Positions 6,560 to 14,606 of a DNA stretch of 33,269 bases are shown here, piece after piece. The translations under genes were made by a program, and so were the position numbers. The DNA is from Deltaproteobacteria bacterium (lineage in GTDB: Bacteria > Desulfobacterota > SM23-61): assembly GCA_016875165.1 (NCBI GenBank), contig VGSF01000051.1, positions 1-33,269 of the forward strand. The letters are read 5' to 3'. The number at the start of each line of letters is the position of its first letter. The first letter of the stretch is position 1. The notes under the pieces were generated by a model. The model was not told the DNA's origin and made no database searches. It worked only from the letters and a program-made list of their open reading frames with translations.

Positions 6560-7363
6560 TTAAAAATTCAAACGGCCTTGGCGGAATGCTTCCAGGTATT
6601 GTGAACAGAACTGATCCTGTCCGAGTAACACTTGAGCGGCCCGGAGGCAAGAAGTCATGCCGGGATCAGTGAGGTCCAGGATGGCTGCGTCCAGGCCTTT
6701 GGCCAGGGCCAGGATAAGGAAGACTTGGTTAAGCAATTTTCGTTGGGGAAGCCCAAAAGAAATGTTGGAGAGGCCACAGATCAGATGAATTTCTGGAAAG
6801 ACAGTTTTTATCTTCTCGATAGAATCCAATATGACTGGACCTAAAACATGGTCTATGGCCATCGGTTGAACGAGAGGGTCTACGTAGATGTCGTCCGGTG
6901 AAATCCCCTCTTTGGTTAATCGTTCAATAAGCATCGAAGCCAGGTGAAAACGATCAAGGGCATCTTTGGGCATCCCTCCATCATCCAGGCATAGGGCCAC
7001 AATTTTTGTACTAAATTTTCTGACCAAAGGCAAAATGGAATGATAGCGCTCTTTCTCCAGGGAAATCGAATTGAGAAGCGCCTGGCCCCGGTGAACCTTT
7101 AGCGCTGCTTCCAACGCCTGGGGATTGGGGCTATCCAAACAACAGGGCCTGTCCACCGCCTTTTGGACTGTCTCCACAACCCAGCAGAGTTTCTCCGGCT
7201 CCCGCTCCATGAAGAGGCCGGCATTGACATCCAGGTAATGGGCTCCGGCTTCCGCTTGTTCTCGGGCGATCTTCTGGATCAGGCTTTTATCAGAACGCTC
7301 TATGCCCTTCTTGATTTCCTTACGTGAGGAATTAATCTTTTCACCGATGCACAAAAGTTTCAT
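6560..7363 (-). CDS. Pterin-binding (methyl)tetrahydrofolate:corrinoid methyltransferase
   Basis: This 267-aa TIM-barrel protein is of the DHPS-like pterin-binding family (AcsE/MtgA/MtvA type), which moves a methyl group between a corrinoid protein and tetrahydrofolate. Family features are IGEKINSSRK (6-15), HYLDVNAGL (43-51), CCLDSPNPQALEAAL (74-88) and LLNSISLEK. C-terminal motifs are DDIYVDPLVQP and ICGLSNISFGLP. It follows the corrinoid gene after 13 bp, so the two are one translational unit. In this context it probably accepts the methyl group from the corrinoid protein and delivers methyl-THF to one-carbon metabolism. The direction is inferred. Confidence 0.88.
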   Translation of the reverse strand: MKLLCIGEKINSSRKEIKKGIERSDKSLIQKIAREQAEAGAHYLDVNAGLFMEREPEKLCWVVETVQKAVDRPCCLDSPNPQALEAALKVHRGQALLNSISLEKERYHSILPLVRKFSTKIVALCLDDGGMPKDALDRFHLASMLIERLTKEGISPDDIYVDPLVQPMAIDHVLGPVILDSIEKIKTVFPEIHLICGLSNISFGLPQRKLLNQVFLILALAKGLDAAILDLTDPGMTSCLRAAQVLLGQDQFCSQYLEAFRQGRLNF

Positions 7364-7376
7364 TTTCTTCTAACTT

Positions 7377-8015
7377 TCAAACCATTCCCAAAAGTTCTTT
7401 CACTTTACTCACAGCCGATGCGGCATCGGCGGCATACCCATCTGCTCCGATCTGCTTGGCAAACTCAGCCGTTACCGGCGCCCCCCCCACAAGGATCTTA
7501 ACCTCATCTCCCAGGCCCGCTTCTTTGATCATCTCAACCGTCGCCTTCATCTGCATCATAGTAGTCGTCAGCAAGGCCGACATGCCAATCACCTTCGCTC
7601 CATGTTCCTTGCCCGCCTGAATAAACTTCTCAGAAGGCGCATCGATGCCGATGTCCACAACTTCGAAACCGCCCCCCTCCAGCATCATACCTACCAAGTT
7701 CTTACCAATATCATGGAGATCTCCTTTTACTGTTCCCAGGACGATCTTGGTCGCAGAAGAGGTCGGAGATGCGGCCAACATGGGTTTCAAAACCGCTAAG
7801 CCCGCATGCATGGCCCGAGCCGCAATGAGCACCTCGGGGATATATATTTCATTATCCTTAAATCTGACCCCAATCTGATCCATAGCCTTGATCAGCCCCT
7901 CTTTCAAAATCTTTTCCGCTGACTCCCCACCATCCAAAGCCTTCTGAGTGAGATATCTCACCTCATCCATTTTCCCGGCTGAAAGCGCCTCATAAAACTT
8001 TTCCTGATCGATCAT
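7377..8015 (-). CDS. Corrinoid (methylcobamide-carrying) protein
   Basis: This 212-aa methyl carrier is of the MtbC/MttC/MtaC type. The N-terminal helical cap (about 1-85, B12-binding 2) includes IYIPEVLIAARAMHAGL. The C-terminal Rossmann-like B12-binding domain has the base-off/His-on motif D99-x-H101-x2-G104 in VKGDLHDIGKNLVG, then SALLTTTMMQM and KILVGGAPVT. H101 should be the lower cobalt ligand. A strong GGAGG precedes the ATG. It lies between a URO-D-fold methyltransferase and a pterin-dependent methyltransferase, the standard order for methyl transfer to THF. A second, more divergent corrinoid protein is encoded at 14607. Confidence 0.93.
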   Translation of the reverse strand: MIDQEKFYEALSAGKMDEVRYLTQKALDGGESAEKILKEGLIKAMDQIGVRFKDNEIYIPEVLIAARAMHAGLAVLKPMLAASPTSSATKIVLGTVKGDLHDIGKNLVGMMLEGGGFEVVDIGIDAPSEKFIQAGKEHGAKVIGMSALLTTTMMQMKATVEMIKEAGLGDEVKILVGGAPVTAEFAKQIGADGYAADAASAVSKVKELLGMV

Positions 8016-8070
8016 TTTTCCTCCTTCTTTTCTTTTTCTCGTCCATCTTTTCTTTCTCGCCTTATTATTT

Positions 8071-9273
8071 TTACATTTTCATCGGCAACTTCCCCCTCTC
8101 CTGAACCATCTCCGTAATCCGTAAAAGCCTCTCGAACTTGGCATCAGGGGGAGTCGTATCACTCACCCCCAGGATGAATCGATCTCCTGGGGCAATCTGC
8201 TGAAATAAATCCTTCATAAACTGTTCAAACCCTTCATCCGACATGCTCTCTTCCAGAAGGGCCACCGAAGGAACCCCTCCAAAAATCGTCACCTTCCCTT
8301 GAAACGCTTTCTTCACTTCACGGATGCTCACTTTGGTCATTGGCTGGGGACAGATGGCCTCGGCAATGTCCATCGCGCTTTCAGCAATGAGATCAAGAAG
8401 ACCCTTGTTTTCGCCATCGCAGTGGCAGAGGAGGAGTTTCCCCTGCGGATGAAGCATATCAGCCAATTTCTGGAGGTAAGGCATGATATGATCCCGGAAG
8501 AAAGGAGGATAAGTAATCATTTCATCAAAATTGGCCCCCGAAAAAATCACCTCCGCCGGGGAATCGGCCATAACCCGGAAGATCTGATCGAAATAGGGCT
8601 CCATGTCCTCGCAGAGCTGGCGCATCTCCTGGGGATGGTCGTACATCTCCAGATAAAATTTGGTGGCGTCAAGAAATTCTTTCATGATGTGATGCATGGG
8701 GCTGGCTGAGAGGTTGGCAAAAGCAGCCGCAAATCCCTTATTGCCAACCTTTCTCTGAAACTCCAGATAATTATCATAGGCGGGAAGAATCTTTATATTT
8801 TTAAAAATATAACCCAAAACCTTATAGTCTTTCGGCTCTTTAATGACATGTTCCGAGATCCAGGTGAGGGAGGCTCCGGCCCGCTTCATTTCCTCTGTAT
8901 AAAGAATTTTGCAGGAGACGGAGCCCACGGGTGTATGATAGGTCACATATGTGGCCTCCCCTTCTTTTTTTACCTCCCGTTCTACTCCGACCAATTCTGG
9001 CCTGTAGGCCATGCCCCAAAGACGGTAAACGCCTATTCCTCTGTCGATATTATCCTCGAGAGACCGGACATTTAAGAATTCCGGGACGATCTTATGGTAG
9101 CCCCCGCCGATATAATCCGCCACCCCATCTAAGGTGGCACTCTGTTTAAATGAAGGGGGAAGCGTTCCCCTCATTGAATTTGAGTTATGCCAGAGATCGA
9201 TCCGGGGCACCCAGGGAAGTTGGTCGGACTGTTCCCCGCGGGCTGCTTTGAGCATCCGTTCTTTATGAGTCAT
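8071..9273 (-). CDS. URO-D-fold methyltransferase, MtaA/CmuA-like (HCDG type)
   Basis: This 400-aa member of the uroporphyrinogen decarboxylase superfamily belongs to the branch linked to corrinoid methyl transfer rather than heme synthesis. The N-terminus MTHKERMLKAARGEQSDQLP is typical. The conserved C-terminal-barrel segment reads GKLLLCHCDGENKGLL (H284, C285, D286, G287) where MtaA-type enzymes have H-x-C-G, and the distal Cys of the MtaA zinc site is replaced in GVSDTTPPDA. Metal use is therefore uncertain. The gene lies 55 bp upstream of the corrinoid gene in an apparent operon. It may demethylate the imported substrate or recharge the carrier. A MITE-like element sits 23 bp upstream of its start. 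Confidence 0.85.
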   Translation of the reverse strand: MTHKERMLKAARGEQSDQLPWVPRIDLWHNSNSMRGTLPPSFKQSATLDGVADYIGGGYHKIVPEFLNVRSLEDNIDRGIGVYRLWGMAYRPELVGVEREVKKEGEATYVTYHTPVGSVSCKILYTEEMKRAGASLTWISEHVIKEPKDYKVLGYIFKNIKILPAYDNYLEFQRKVGNKGFAAAFANLSASPMHHIMKEFLDATKFYLEMYDHPQEMRQLCEDMEPYFDQIFRVMADSPAEVIFSGANFDEMITYPPFFRDHIMPYLQKLADMLHPQGKLLLCHCDGENKGLLDLIAESAMDIAEAICPQPMTKVSIREVKKAFQGKVTIFGGVPSVALLEESMSDEGFEQFMKDLFQQIAPGDRFILGVSDTTPPDAKFERLLRITEMVQERGKLPMKM

Positions 9274-9296
9274 TGCCCAGTTCCTTTATCAATTTT

Positions 9297-9448
9297 GATG
9301 GTTTCGTAAAAAGTCCATCTGCGGCGTTGCGCTTCACCTTCGTCGTTGCAGCGTACCTTTAAGTACGCTTCACTCCTCAGGTTTTGCGCGCCTTGCATCT
9401 GGAGCTTTTTACGAAACCATAGTTCTGATGACTTTTTACGAGATCATC
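9297..9448. repeat. MITE-like repeat, family 2, copy 2b, inside the methyl-transfer operon
   Basis: This 152-bp element is almost identical to copy 2a. Its ends are GATGGTTTCGTAAAAAGTC and GACTTTTTACGAGATCATC, and it is flanked by AATTTT (9291-9296 and 9449-9454). It lies between the two URO-D genes of one apparent operon. Confidence 0.8.
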
Positions 9449-9483
9449 AATTTTGGAAAGAGTAAATTTTTCGTTGCCCATTT

Positions 9484-10548
9484 TCATATTTTTATAGGAT
9501 ATTTTCCAAACTTTAAGGCAGTTTCCCGCATGGCCTGGTAGTTGGCAAATTGGGCCCAGTTGGGGACAGAATTCCCGGAACCCAACACATACCCGCCTCC
9601 GGGGGCAACGTCCCGAATGGTCTTCTTGGTAACTTCCCGAACTTCTTCCGGAGTCCCCCGGGCCAGAAGATCGGTGTGGATATTCCCCATGATCGCTAAT
9701 CTCTTGCCTACTCTTATCTTCACCTCGCGAATATCCATGCTGGTGGGGTCAACGGGGTGGATAGCCTCAAACCCGATAGCAACTAAGTCCTCCAATATGG
9801 ACCAGATATTTCCATCTGAATGGAAGAAAAAGAGCAGGCCTTGCTTTTTGGCCAGCGCCCCCAGTTCCTCATACCAGGGGAAAACATACTTTCTGAAAAA
9901 TTTAGGATCGATCATGGGCCCGGACCCATAGGATAAATCATCTACGACCCAAATGGCCCCAACATTAGGAATCTTGAACAACTCCTTGGCTCCCATAAGT
10001 TGGATCTCACCGATCTTGCGGAAGACTTTGGAGATCAAATCCTCCTGCAGGTAGAGACTCAGACAAAAATTCTGGAAGCCCATCAGCATCCAGGTTAAAG
10101 TAAAAATCTTTCCAGAACAAGCCAGAATCTTCATCCCCTCTGGAAGAAAAGGCTGAATGTCGTAAAACTTGGCAAAATCCAGTTTGGTCGCTTCCTCCCA
10201 GGGAAACCGGTCAAAATCCTGCTGGTTAGAAATGACCCCATTTTCTTCTATATTCCAGGGAACCACTTCATCTCCCTCTTTATGCAAGGTCTTTTGGACC
10301 ACCCGGTAGATGCTGGACTCCTTGGTGACCTCCCCGGGATTCATCATCCCCACGGTCAATGGTATGGAATCGTAACCGGCCTGCACCCAGAACTCCACCT
10401 GGGATTTAAGGTCGGAATCTTCGACTTTTTTCCCCAGGAATTGAGATTGGATTTCATAGGCTACCAGAGCCTCTATCAGAGGAAGGCGATCCGCTTCGGC
10501 GTGATGGATAGCCTTCTTTAGACGTTTAAAATCCGGATGAAAACTCAT
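9484..10548 (-). CDS. URO-D-fold protein, putative methyltransferase (HSDG type)
   Basis: This second URO-D superfamily protein (354 aa) is clearly different from its neighbour. The motif aligned with the metal site is FFFHSDGNIWS (H243, S244, D245, G246), so the cysteine of MtaA-type enzymes is absent. The C-terminal GSGNSVPNWAQ also lacks a cysteine. Other family segments are VVDDLSYGSGPMIDP (201-215) and VDPTSMDIREVK. Without the thiol ligands it may bind no zinc or a different metal, and may act on another part of the substrate. It has a good GGAGAG ribosome site and lies 31 bp downstream of dctM, which ties it to the TRAP importer. Confidence 0.8.
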   Translation of the reverse strand: MSFHPDFKRLKKAIHHAEADRLPLIEALVAYEIQSQFLGKKVEDSDLKSQVEFWVQAGYDSIPLTVGMMNPGEVTKESSIYRVVQKTLHKEGDEVVPWNIEENGVISNQQDFDRFPWEEATKLDFAKFYDIQPFLPEGMKILACSGKIFTLTWMLMGFQNFCLSLYLQEDLISKVFRKIGEIQLMGAKELFKIPNVGAIWVVDDLSYGSGPMIDPKFFRKYVFPWYEELGALAKKQGLLFFFHSDGNIWSILEDLVAIGFEAIHPVDPTSMDIREVKIRVGKRLAIMGNIHTDLLARGTPEEVREVTKKTIRDVAPGGGYVLGSGNSVPNWAQFANYQAMRETALKFGKYPIKI

Positions 10549-10579
10549 TTCAATCTCTCCCCAACGGCAATGTTTAAAT

Positions 10580-11896
10580 TTATTTAATCATTTTTTCAGG
10601 CAACCATAAAGCGATTTGGGGGAAAGTTATCACCAAAACAAGGCCGAAAATAAGAATGACGGCAAACGGCCATATAGACCCGAAGATATCTTCGACCTTT
10701 ATCTCCGGAGGCGTCACCGATTTAAGATAAAAGACGCCAGGCCCAAAAGGAGGAGAAATATATGAAATCTGCATATTTAAGCAAAAAAGCACTCCAAACC
10801 ATATGGGGTCAAAACCCAGGTCTTGGATAATGGGAACAAAAAGAGGCATGGTCAGCAATAGAATACCAATCCAATCCAAAAAACAACCCAGGATAATCAG
10901 GATAATCTGCATGGCGATAACGATGCCCAAAGGACCCAGCGGCAAACCGGATATGGTTGTCTTCACAAACTCAGCACCACCGGCCAGCGTGTAAATACCA
11001 ATGATGGCCGAAGCCCCGAAAAAGAGCCATATGAGCATGCAGGTTACCTTCATCGTCTGAATCGCCGAATCTTCGAAGATTCCCCAGGTTAAACGGCGAT
11101 TAATTGCTGCAGAAATCACCGCTCCTAAACTCCCTGCTCCAGCAGCCTCCGTGGGGGTCGCTACTCCCCCATAGATGGATCCTAAAACACCAATGACAAT
11201 AAACCCTGGAAGGATCAGGCCTTTGAGCATAATCATTTTTTGCTTGAAGGAAATATTTCTTTCCTCAATGGGTGCTGCTGGGGCAAGCTCGGGATTCAAA
11301 TAAGCTCGGATCAGAATATAAAGGATATAAAAACTGGCCAGCATCAGGCCGGGCAAGACTCCGGCAATGAATAACTTTCCTACCGATACGCCAGCTACTA
11401 GGCCATACATGATGAAGACGACGCTGGGGGGTATTAAAGTGGCTAAAGCCCCACCTACGCAAACAGTTCCCAGAGCGAGTTTCTTATCATAGCCTCGTTT
11501 GAACATGGCCGGCAGGGCAATGAGTCCAAAGGTAGTTATTTCGGCACCGATAATTCCTACCATGGCGGCCATGATCGTGCAGGAGATGACCGTTGCTATG
11601 GCCAGTCCTCCTCTCAGGGGGCCACTCCATACATATACCGTTCTGAAAAGGTCCTCGGCCACGCCGGCGCGTTCTAATATACATGCCATAAAAATAAATA
11701 AAGGAACGGCCACAAGGATGAAATTATTCATCATGGTGAAAATCCGGGTGACTATCAGGAAAAGGCCATCTGGACCAACCAGAAAATAAGTAAAAATGAC
11801 CGCCACGCTGCCGGTGACAAAGGCCAGAGGCAATCCTAACAGTAACAAGGTTAGAAAGGAGAAAATAATGAGGAGAGTAATCCACTCAATGCTCAT
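10580..11896 (-). CDS. dctM: TRAP transporter large permease (DctM)
   Basis: This 438-aa, roughly 12-helix inner-membrane subunit forms the transport channel of a tripartite ATP-independent periplasmic carboxylate importer driven by the sodium gradient. Typical segments are LLLGLPLAFVTGS, FMACILERAGVAEDLF, MAAMVGIIGAEITTFGLIALPAM and GVATPTEAAGAGSLGA. The end LQMQISYISPPFGP-like region (NMQISYISPPFGPGVFYLK) is characteristic. It overlaps dctQ by 4 nt (ATGA), so translation is coupled. The URO-D gene follows 31 bp downstream. The substrate is set by DctP and is unknown. Confidence 0.93.
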   Translation of the reverse strand: MSIEWITLLIIFSFLTLLLLGLPLAFVTGSVAVIFTYFLVGPDGLFLIVTRIFTMMNNFILVAVPLFIFMACILERAGVAEDLFRTVYVWSGPLRGGLAIATVISCTIMAAMVGIIGAEITTFGLIALPAMFKRGYDKKLALGTVCVGGALATLIPPSVVFIMYGLVAGVSVGKLFIAGVLPGLMLASFYILYILIRAYLNPELAPAAPIEERNISFKQKMIMLKGLILPGFIVIGVLGSIYGGVATPTEAAGAGSLGAVISAAINRRLTWGIFEDSAIQTMKVTCMLIWLFFGASAIIGIYTLAGGAEFVKTTISGLPLGPLGIVIAMQIILIILGCFLDWIGILLLTMPLFVPIIQDLGFDPIWFGVLFCLNMQISYISPPFGPGVFYLKSVTPPEIKVEDIFGSIWPFAVILIFGLVLVITFPQIALWLPEKMIK

Positions 11897-12393
11897 AGTT
11901 TCCGTCCTGTAAAGGCAAAATTAAGGTCGCGGATGAAATTGGCCACGCTTTGGAGCAGCATTAAAAAAGCGCCGACCGGAATGGCTATCTTGAGGGGATA
12001 AACGGGGGGGTTCCAAGGAGTCCCCGTAGCCTCCCTAATCTTCACAGATTCCAGGGCATATCCAGTCCCAATCCACACCAGGGCGCCTAAATAAATCAAA
12101 ACGAAAAAAAAGGTGATGAGATTTAAAATTGCCTGCATCCTTTCCGAAAGTCGAAGATACAGAATGTCTACTGATACATGGGCCCGGTAATAGAGAGAAT
12201 AGGCGCCACCCATGAGGTAGGCGATAGCACAAAGATAAACAACGGCATCATTCGCCCATATGGTCGGGGCATTGAACACAAACCTCAGGACAATCTCATA
12301 CACGACAAAAATAACAACGACGGGATTGATTATACTGACGATGTTTCCCGACCAGATGCTGATGGCATCAATCTTGGATAGAAAGCCCTTCAT
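11893..12393 (-). CDS. dctQ: TRAP transporter small permease (DctQ)
   Basis: This 166-aa, four-helix membrane subunit pairs with DctM. Hydrophobic segments lie at about 15-40, 50-70, 85-115 and 130-155. The family pattern RFVFNAPTIWANDAVVYLCAIAYLMGG... resembles the usual DctQ second-helix region with a conserved W and E/D substitution. The downstream overlap with dctM is 4 nt. A perfect hairpin lies between it and dctP. Confidence 0.9.
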   Translation of the reverse strand: MKGFLSKIDAISIWSGNIVSIINPVVVIFVVYEIVLRFVFNAPTIWANDAVVYLCAIAYLMGGAYSLYYRAHVSVDILYLRLSERMQAILNLITFFFVLIYLGALVWIGTGYALESVKIREATGTPWNPPVYPLKIAIPVGAFLMLLQSVANFIRDLNFAFTGRKL

Positions 12394-12411
12394 CTCACAG
12401 ACCCCTCCGCA

Positions 12412-12446
12412 ATTGGAGGAAGGCGGAATGCCCGCCTTCCTCCAAT
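12412..12446. promoter_or_regulatory. Intercistronic hairpin between dctP and dctQ
   Basis: ATTGGAGGAAGGCGG (12412-12426) pairs perfectly with CCGCCTTCCTCCAAT (12432-12446) over 15 bp with a 5-nt loop. There is no uridine tract after it on the minus strand. It is therefore more likely an mRNA stabiliser or partial terminator that lets the binding-protein gene be expressed above the permeases. That role is inferred from similar arrangements in transporter operons. Confidence 0.6.
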
Positions 12447-12461
12447 CTACTTGAATCTTTC

Positions 12462-13511
12462 CTATTTAATTCTCCCCAATTCTTTCAACCAGGCTTTCTG
12501 TGAATCGATGATTTTCTTGCTCAAAGAACTTTTGGCCGCCCACTCATCCCAGATCGTTTCCACAACTGCTCTAAATCTTTGCAGCTCTTCCTCCGACCAG
12601 GCGATGGGTGTAAGTCCCTTCTTTTTCATCTCGCCGATGGCCCGGATGTCATCAATCGCGACACGCTCCACGGTATCCCAGGCAAATTCCCTGACGGCAG
12701 CTTCCAGAATCAATTTGATGTCCTCTGGCAGCTTTTTCCATTCGTCCATGTTTACGCAGAAATCACCGTCGGGCATGGAGTGGGACCCGGGATAATTAAA
12801 GTACTTCGTCACCTCGTGGAAGCCAAGTCTATAATTCATGGAAGGGGTTCCCCAGTCAGCCGCATCGACAACGCCCCTCTCCAGGGCCGAATAAACTTCA
12901 CCTCCCGGGAGAATAATTACGGAAGCTCCAAGTTTGGTCATCAGATCGGCGGTCATCCCGTGGGGAGCTCTGAATTTTAATCCTTTAAAATCTTCTATCT
13001 TGCGCAGGGGCTTCTTGGAAGGAATGGATTCCACGCCCCACCAGGTTACTCCTACACAATAAACGTTATACTTCGCATAAAGATCCCGAAGCATCTGCAG
13101 GCCGCCCTTGTAATGATACCAGGCGTCTTTCTCCCATGGATGATAATAGGCAAAGATCATATCTCCAATGCTGGCAAAAGCAGGGTCTTTACCCGTCCAA
13201 TAACCTGGCCATTGATTCATGGCCTGGAGGACGTTTTTACTCACAGCATCAAGACATTCGAAAGTTCCCACTACTGCTCCGGCGGGGAATGGGGTAATTT
13301 CAAGGCGGCCATCGGTCAGTTTCTTCACCCGGGCACAGAAGTCAGAAAAAACTTTGTAAGTCAATTCAGCTGCGCTCCAAAGGGTCGTGGCCTTCCATTT
13401 AAACTGGGGCTTGGTCTGGGCATGGACCTTTCTGGTGCCGGCCAACACCGCTCCCGTCCCGATCGCGGCCGCTCCTACAGTCTTTAAAAAATCTCTTCTT
13501 GTCTTGGCCAT
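12462..13511 (-). CDS. dctP: TRAP transporter substrate-binding protein, Tat-exported (DctP)
   Basis: This 349-aa periplasmic solute receptor is the first gene of the leftward operon. The N-terminus KTRRDFLKTVGAAAIG carries a twin-arginine motif (R5, R6), with probable cleavage after VHA at about residue 31, so it is exported folded by Tat. The mature part has the DctP pattern, including WGVESIPSKKPLRKIEDFKG and LKFRAPHGMTADLMTKLGA (the conserved Arg usually binds the substrate carboxylate), then GEVYSALERGVVDAADWG. This implies an organic acid or a similar anion as substrate. AAGGAGG precedes the ATG by about 8 nt. The neighbours suggest the substrate carries a transferable methyl group. Confidence 0.93.
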   Translation of the reverse strand: MAKTRRDFLKTVGAAAIGTGAVLAGTRKVHAQTKPQFKWKATTLWSAAELTYKVFSDFCARVKKLTDGRLEITPFPAGAVVGTFECLDAVSKNVLQAMNQWPGYWTGKDPAFASIGDMIFAYYHPWEKDAWYHYKGGLQMLRDLYAKYNVYCVGVTWWGVESIPSKKPLRKIEDFKGLKFRAPHGMTADLMTKLGASVIILPGGEVYSALERGVVDAADWGTPSMNYRLGFHEVTKYFNYPGSHSMPDGDFCVNMDEWKKLPEDIKLILEAAVREFAWDTVERVAIDDIRAIGEMKKKGLTPIAWSEEELQRFRAVVETIWDEWAAKSSLSKKIIDSQKAWLKELGRIK

Positions 13512-13561
13512 GGCTTCTTCCTCCTTTCTTTTCAGCAGATTTTAATGGATGTTGATCTTAT

Positions 13562-13590
13562 TTCATACCCTTTTCCCCTGAGAATCGCAA
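13562..13590 (-). promoter_or_regulatory. Candidate promoter of the leftward TRAP/methyl-transfer operon
   Basis: On the minus strand TTGCGA (13590-13585) and TATGAA (13567-13562) are spaced by 17 bp and lie about 50 bp before the dctP start. Each matches 4 of 6 consensus bases. About 20 bp upstream is GCTATTTC (13618-13611), resembling the repeated half-site on the other side of the divergent region. This is tentative. Confidence 0.3.
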
Positions 13591-13790
13591 TCTTTTCTAA
13601 GGGAAGGAATGAAATAGCTATGTTCTGATTGGATAAGGCCCGAATACTTGGCGTCTTCCCGCATGATTGTACTGTTTTCACAAAGTGCCATTCTCTTTTT
13701 CATTGGGTCAAAAGTCTTGTCTGCTAATCGCATCCTCTGGCTAATTGGCTAAAGAATAATTATATTGCTCAGTATCGTCTTGTTTAATTT

Positions 13791-13852
13791 TGCTATTTTT
13801 TGGTAAAAATCTGCTATTTTTCTTGACCACGAGGTTGGATTGGATGTAAAGT
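13791..13852 (+). promoter_or_regulatory. Direct-repeat operator next to a promoter for the rightward operon
   Basis: TGCTATTTTT occurs twice in the same direction, at 13791-13800 and 13812-13821, exactly 21 bp (two helical turns) apart. The second copy ends next to a candidate -35 box TTGACC (13823-13828). An 18-bp spacer leads to TAAAGT (13847-13852), with the ATG at 13900. Direct repeats abutting the -35 box are the usual arrangement for AraC-family activators, and such a gene is the last in this operon. Binding by that protein is inferred. Confidence 0.45.
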
Positions 13853-13899
13853 GCAACGGAACCCTTTGGTGGAGTGAATGTTTTCAAGAAAGAAGAAAC

Positions 13900-14592
13900 A
13901 TGGTGACAGCAAAATCGGCGGAAGAAATCCCTAAAAGGCTTCTGGTGCTGGCCTGCGCAGTAATGGAAAGGGAAATTCGCCAGTTCCAAAACGGGAGGGC
14001 TGAATTCAGATTTTTTGACTATGGCCTACACCGCACACCTGAAAATATGGCCAAAACTCTGCAGATTGAAATAGATCAGGCGGCTAAAGAAGAATACGAT
14101 GGCATTGTGTTGGGCTATGGCCTGTGCAGTAATGGAATCGTTGGCGTTTCTTCCCGCAAGCAGCCTTTAATTATCCCGCGAATTCATGATTGCATCAGCC
14201 TTTTTCTCGGTTCCTCCGAATCCTACCGGGATCAAACTGCCAGACAACCTGGGACTTATTATTTGACATCCGGTTGGATTGAAAAAGGACAAACGCCCCT
14301 GTCGAAATATGAAGATTACTCCCGTTCGTACGATCGGGAGACGGCCATGTGGGTCCTGAAAGAAGAGATGAAACACTATACGCGGATTGCCATGATTGAC
14401 ACCGGCGTCGCGGACCTCTCCACCTACCGGAATTACGCCCGCCGGAACGCCGATCTGCTGGGGTTGCAATATGAAGAACTGCAAGGGTCCTTGTCCTTTT
14501 TCAAAAAACTCCTTTGGGGACCCTGGGATAAAGATTTTTTAATTATTGAAAAGGACCAATCTGTTTTTCAGGATATTTTCATGGAATCCTGA
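13900..14592 (+). CDS. DUF1638 family protein
   Basis: This 230-aa soluble protein belongs to the DUF1638 family, whose exact function is not known to me but which recurs beside corrinoid methyltransferase genes. Features are RLLVLACAVMEREIRQF near the N-terminus, HRTPENMAKTL, GIVLGYGLCSNGIVGV and the cysteine/His segment PRIHDCISLFLGS, followed by PGTYYLTSGWIEKG. Conserved Cys and His suggest metal or cofactor binding. The ATG at 13900 has an AAGAAAGAAG purine stretch. A TTG at 13840 in frame would add 20 residues that look unrelated to the family. It starts the rightward unit and is followed 14 bp later by a corrinoid protein gene. Confidence 0.85.
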   Translation: MVTAKSAEEIPKRLLVLACAVMEREIRQFQNGRAEFRFFDYGLHRTPENMAKTLQIEIDQAAKEEYDGIVLGYGLCSNGIVGVSSRKQPLIIPRIHDCISLFLGSSESYRDQTARQPGTYYLTSGWIEKGQTPLSKYEDYSRSYDRETAMWVLKEEMKHYTRIAMIDTGVADLSTYRNYARRNADLLGLQYEELQGSLSFFKKLLWGPWDKDFLIIEKDQSVFQDIFMES

Positions 14593-14606
14593 GGGGGAGT
14601 TCCAAT

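Larger units (their letters stand above)
13512..13899. other. Divergent regulatory region between dctP and the DUF1638 gene
   Basis: About 390 bp separate the two divergent units. It is AT-rich, with promoter-like boxes for both directions and a repeated TGCTATTTTT motif. No B12-riboswitch core (GCCACTG box) was found. No gene is supported. Confidence 0.6.

Noticed and set aside
6162..6672. Plus-strand frames in the gap before the pterin methyltransferase
   Set aside because: They are rich in Gly, Pro, Ser and Arg from GC-rich hairpins, and one runs into the antisense of the methyltransferase. No family features.
13670..13695. Sigma-54-like promoter on the minus strand (TGGCAC present)
   Set aside because: The -12 element GC is missing at the required spacing (GA instead), and no sigma-54 activator gene is in the locus.
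13512..13839. Cobalamin riboswitch upstream of the corrinoid genes
   Set aside because: I searched for the B12-box core and the conserved GCTG/CCCGC pattern on both strands and did not find them.
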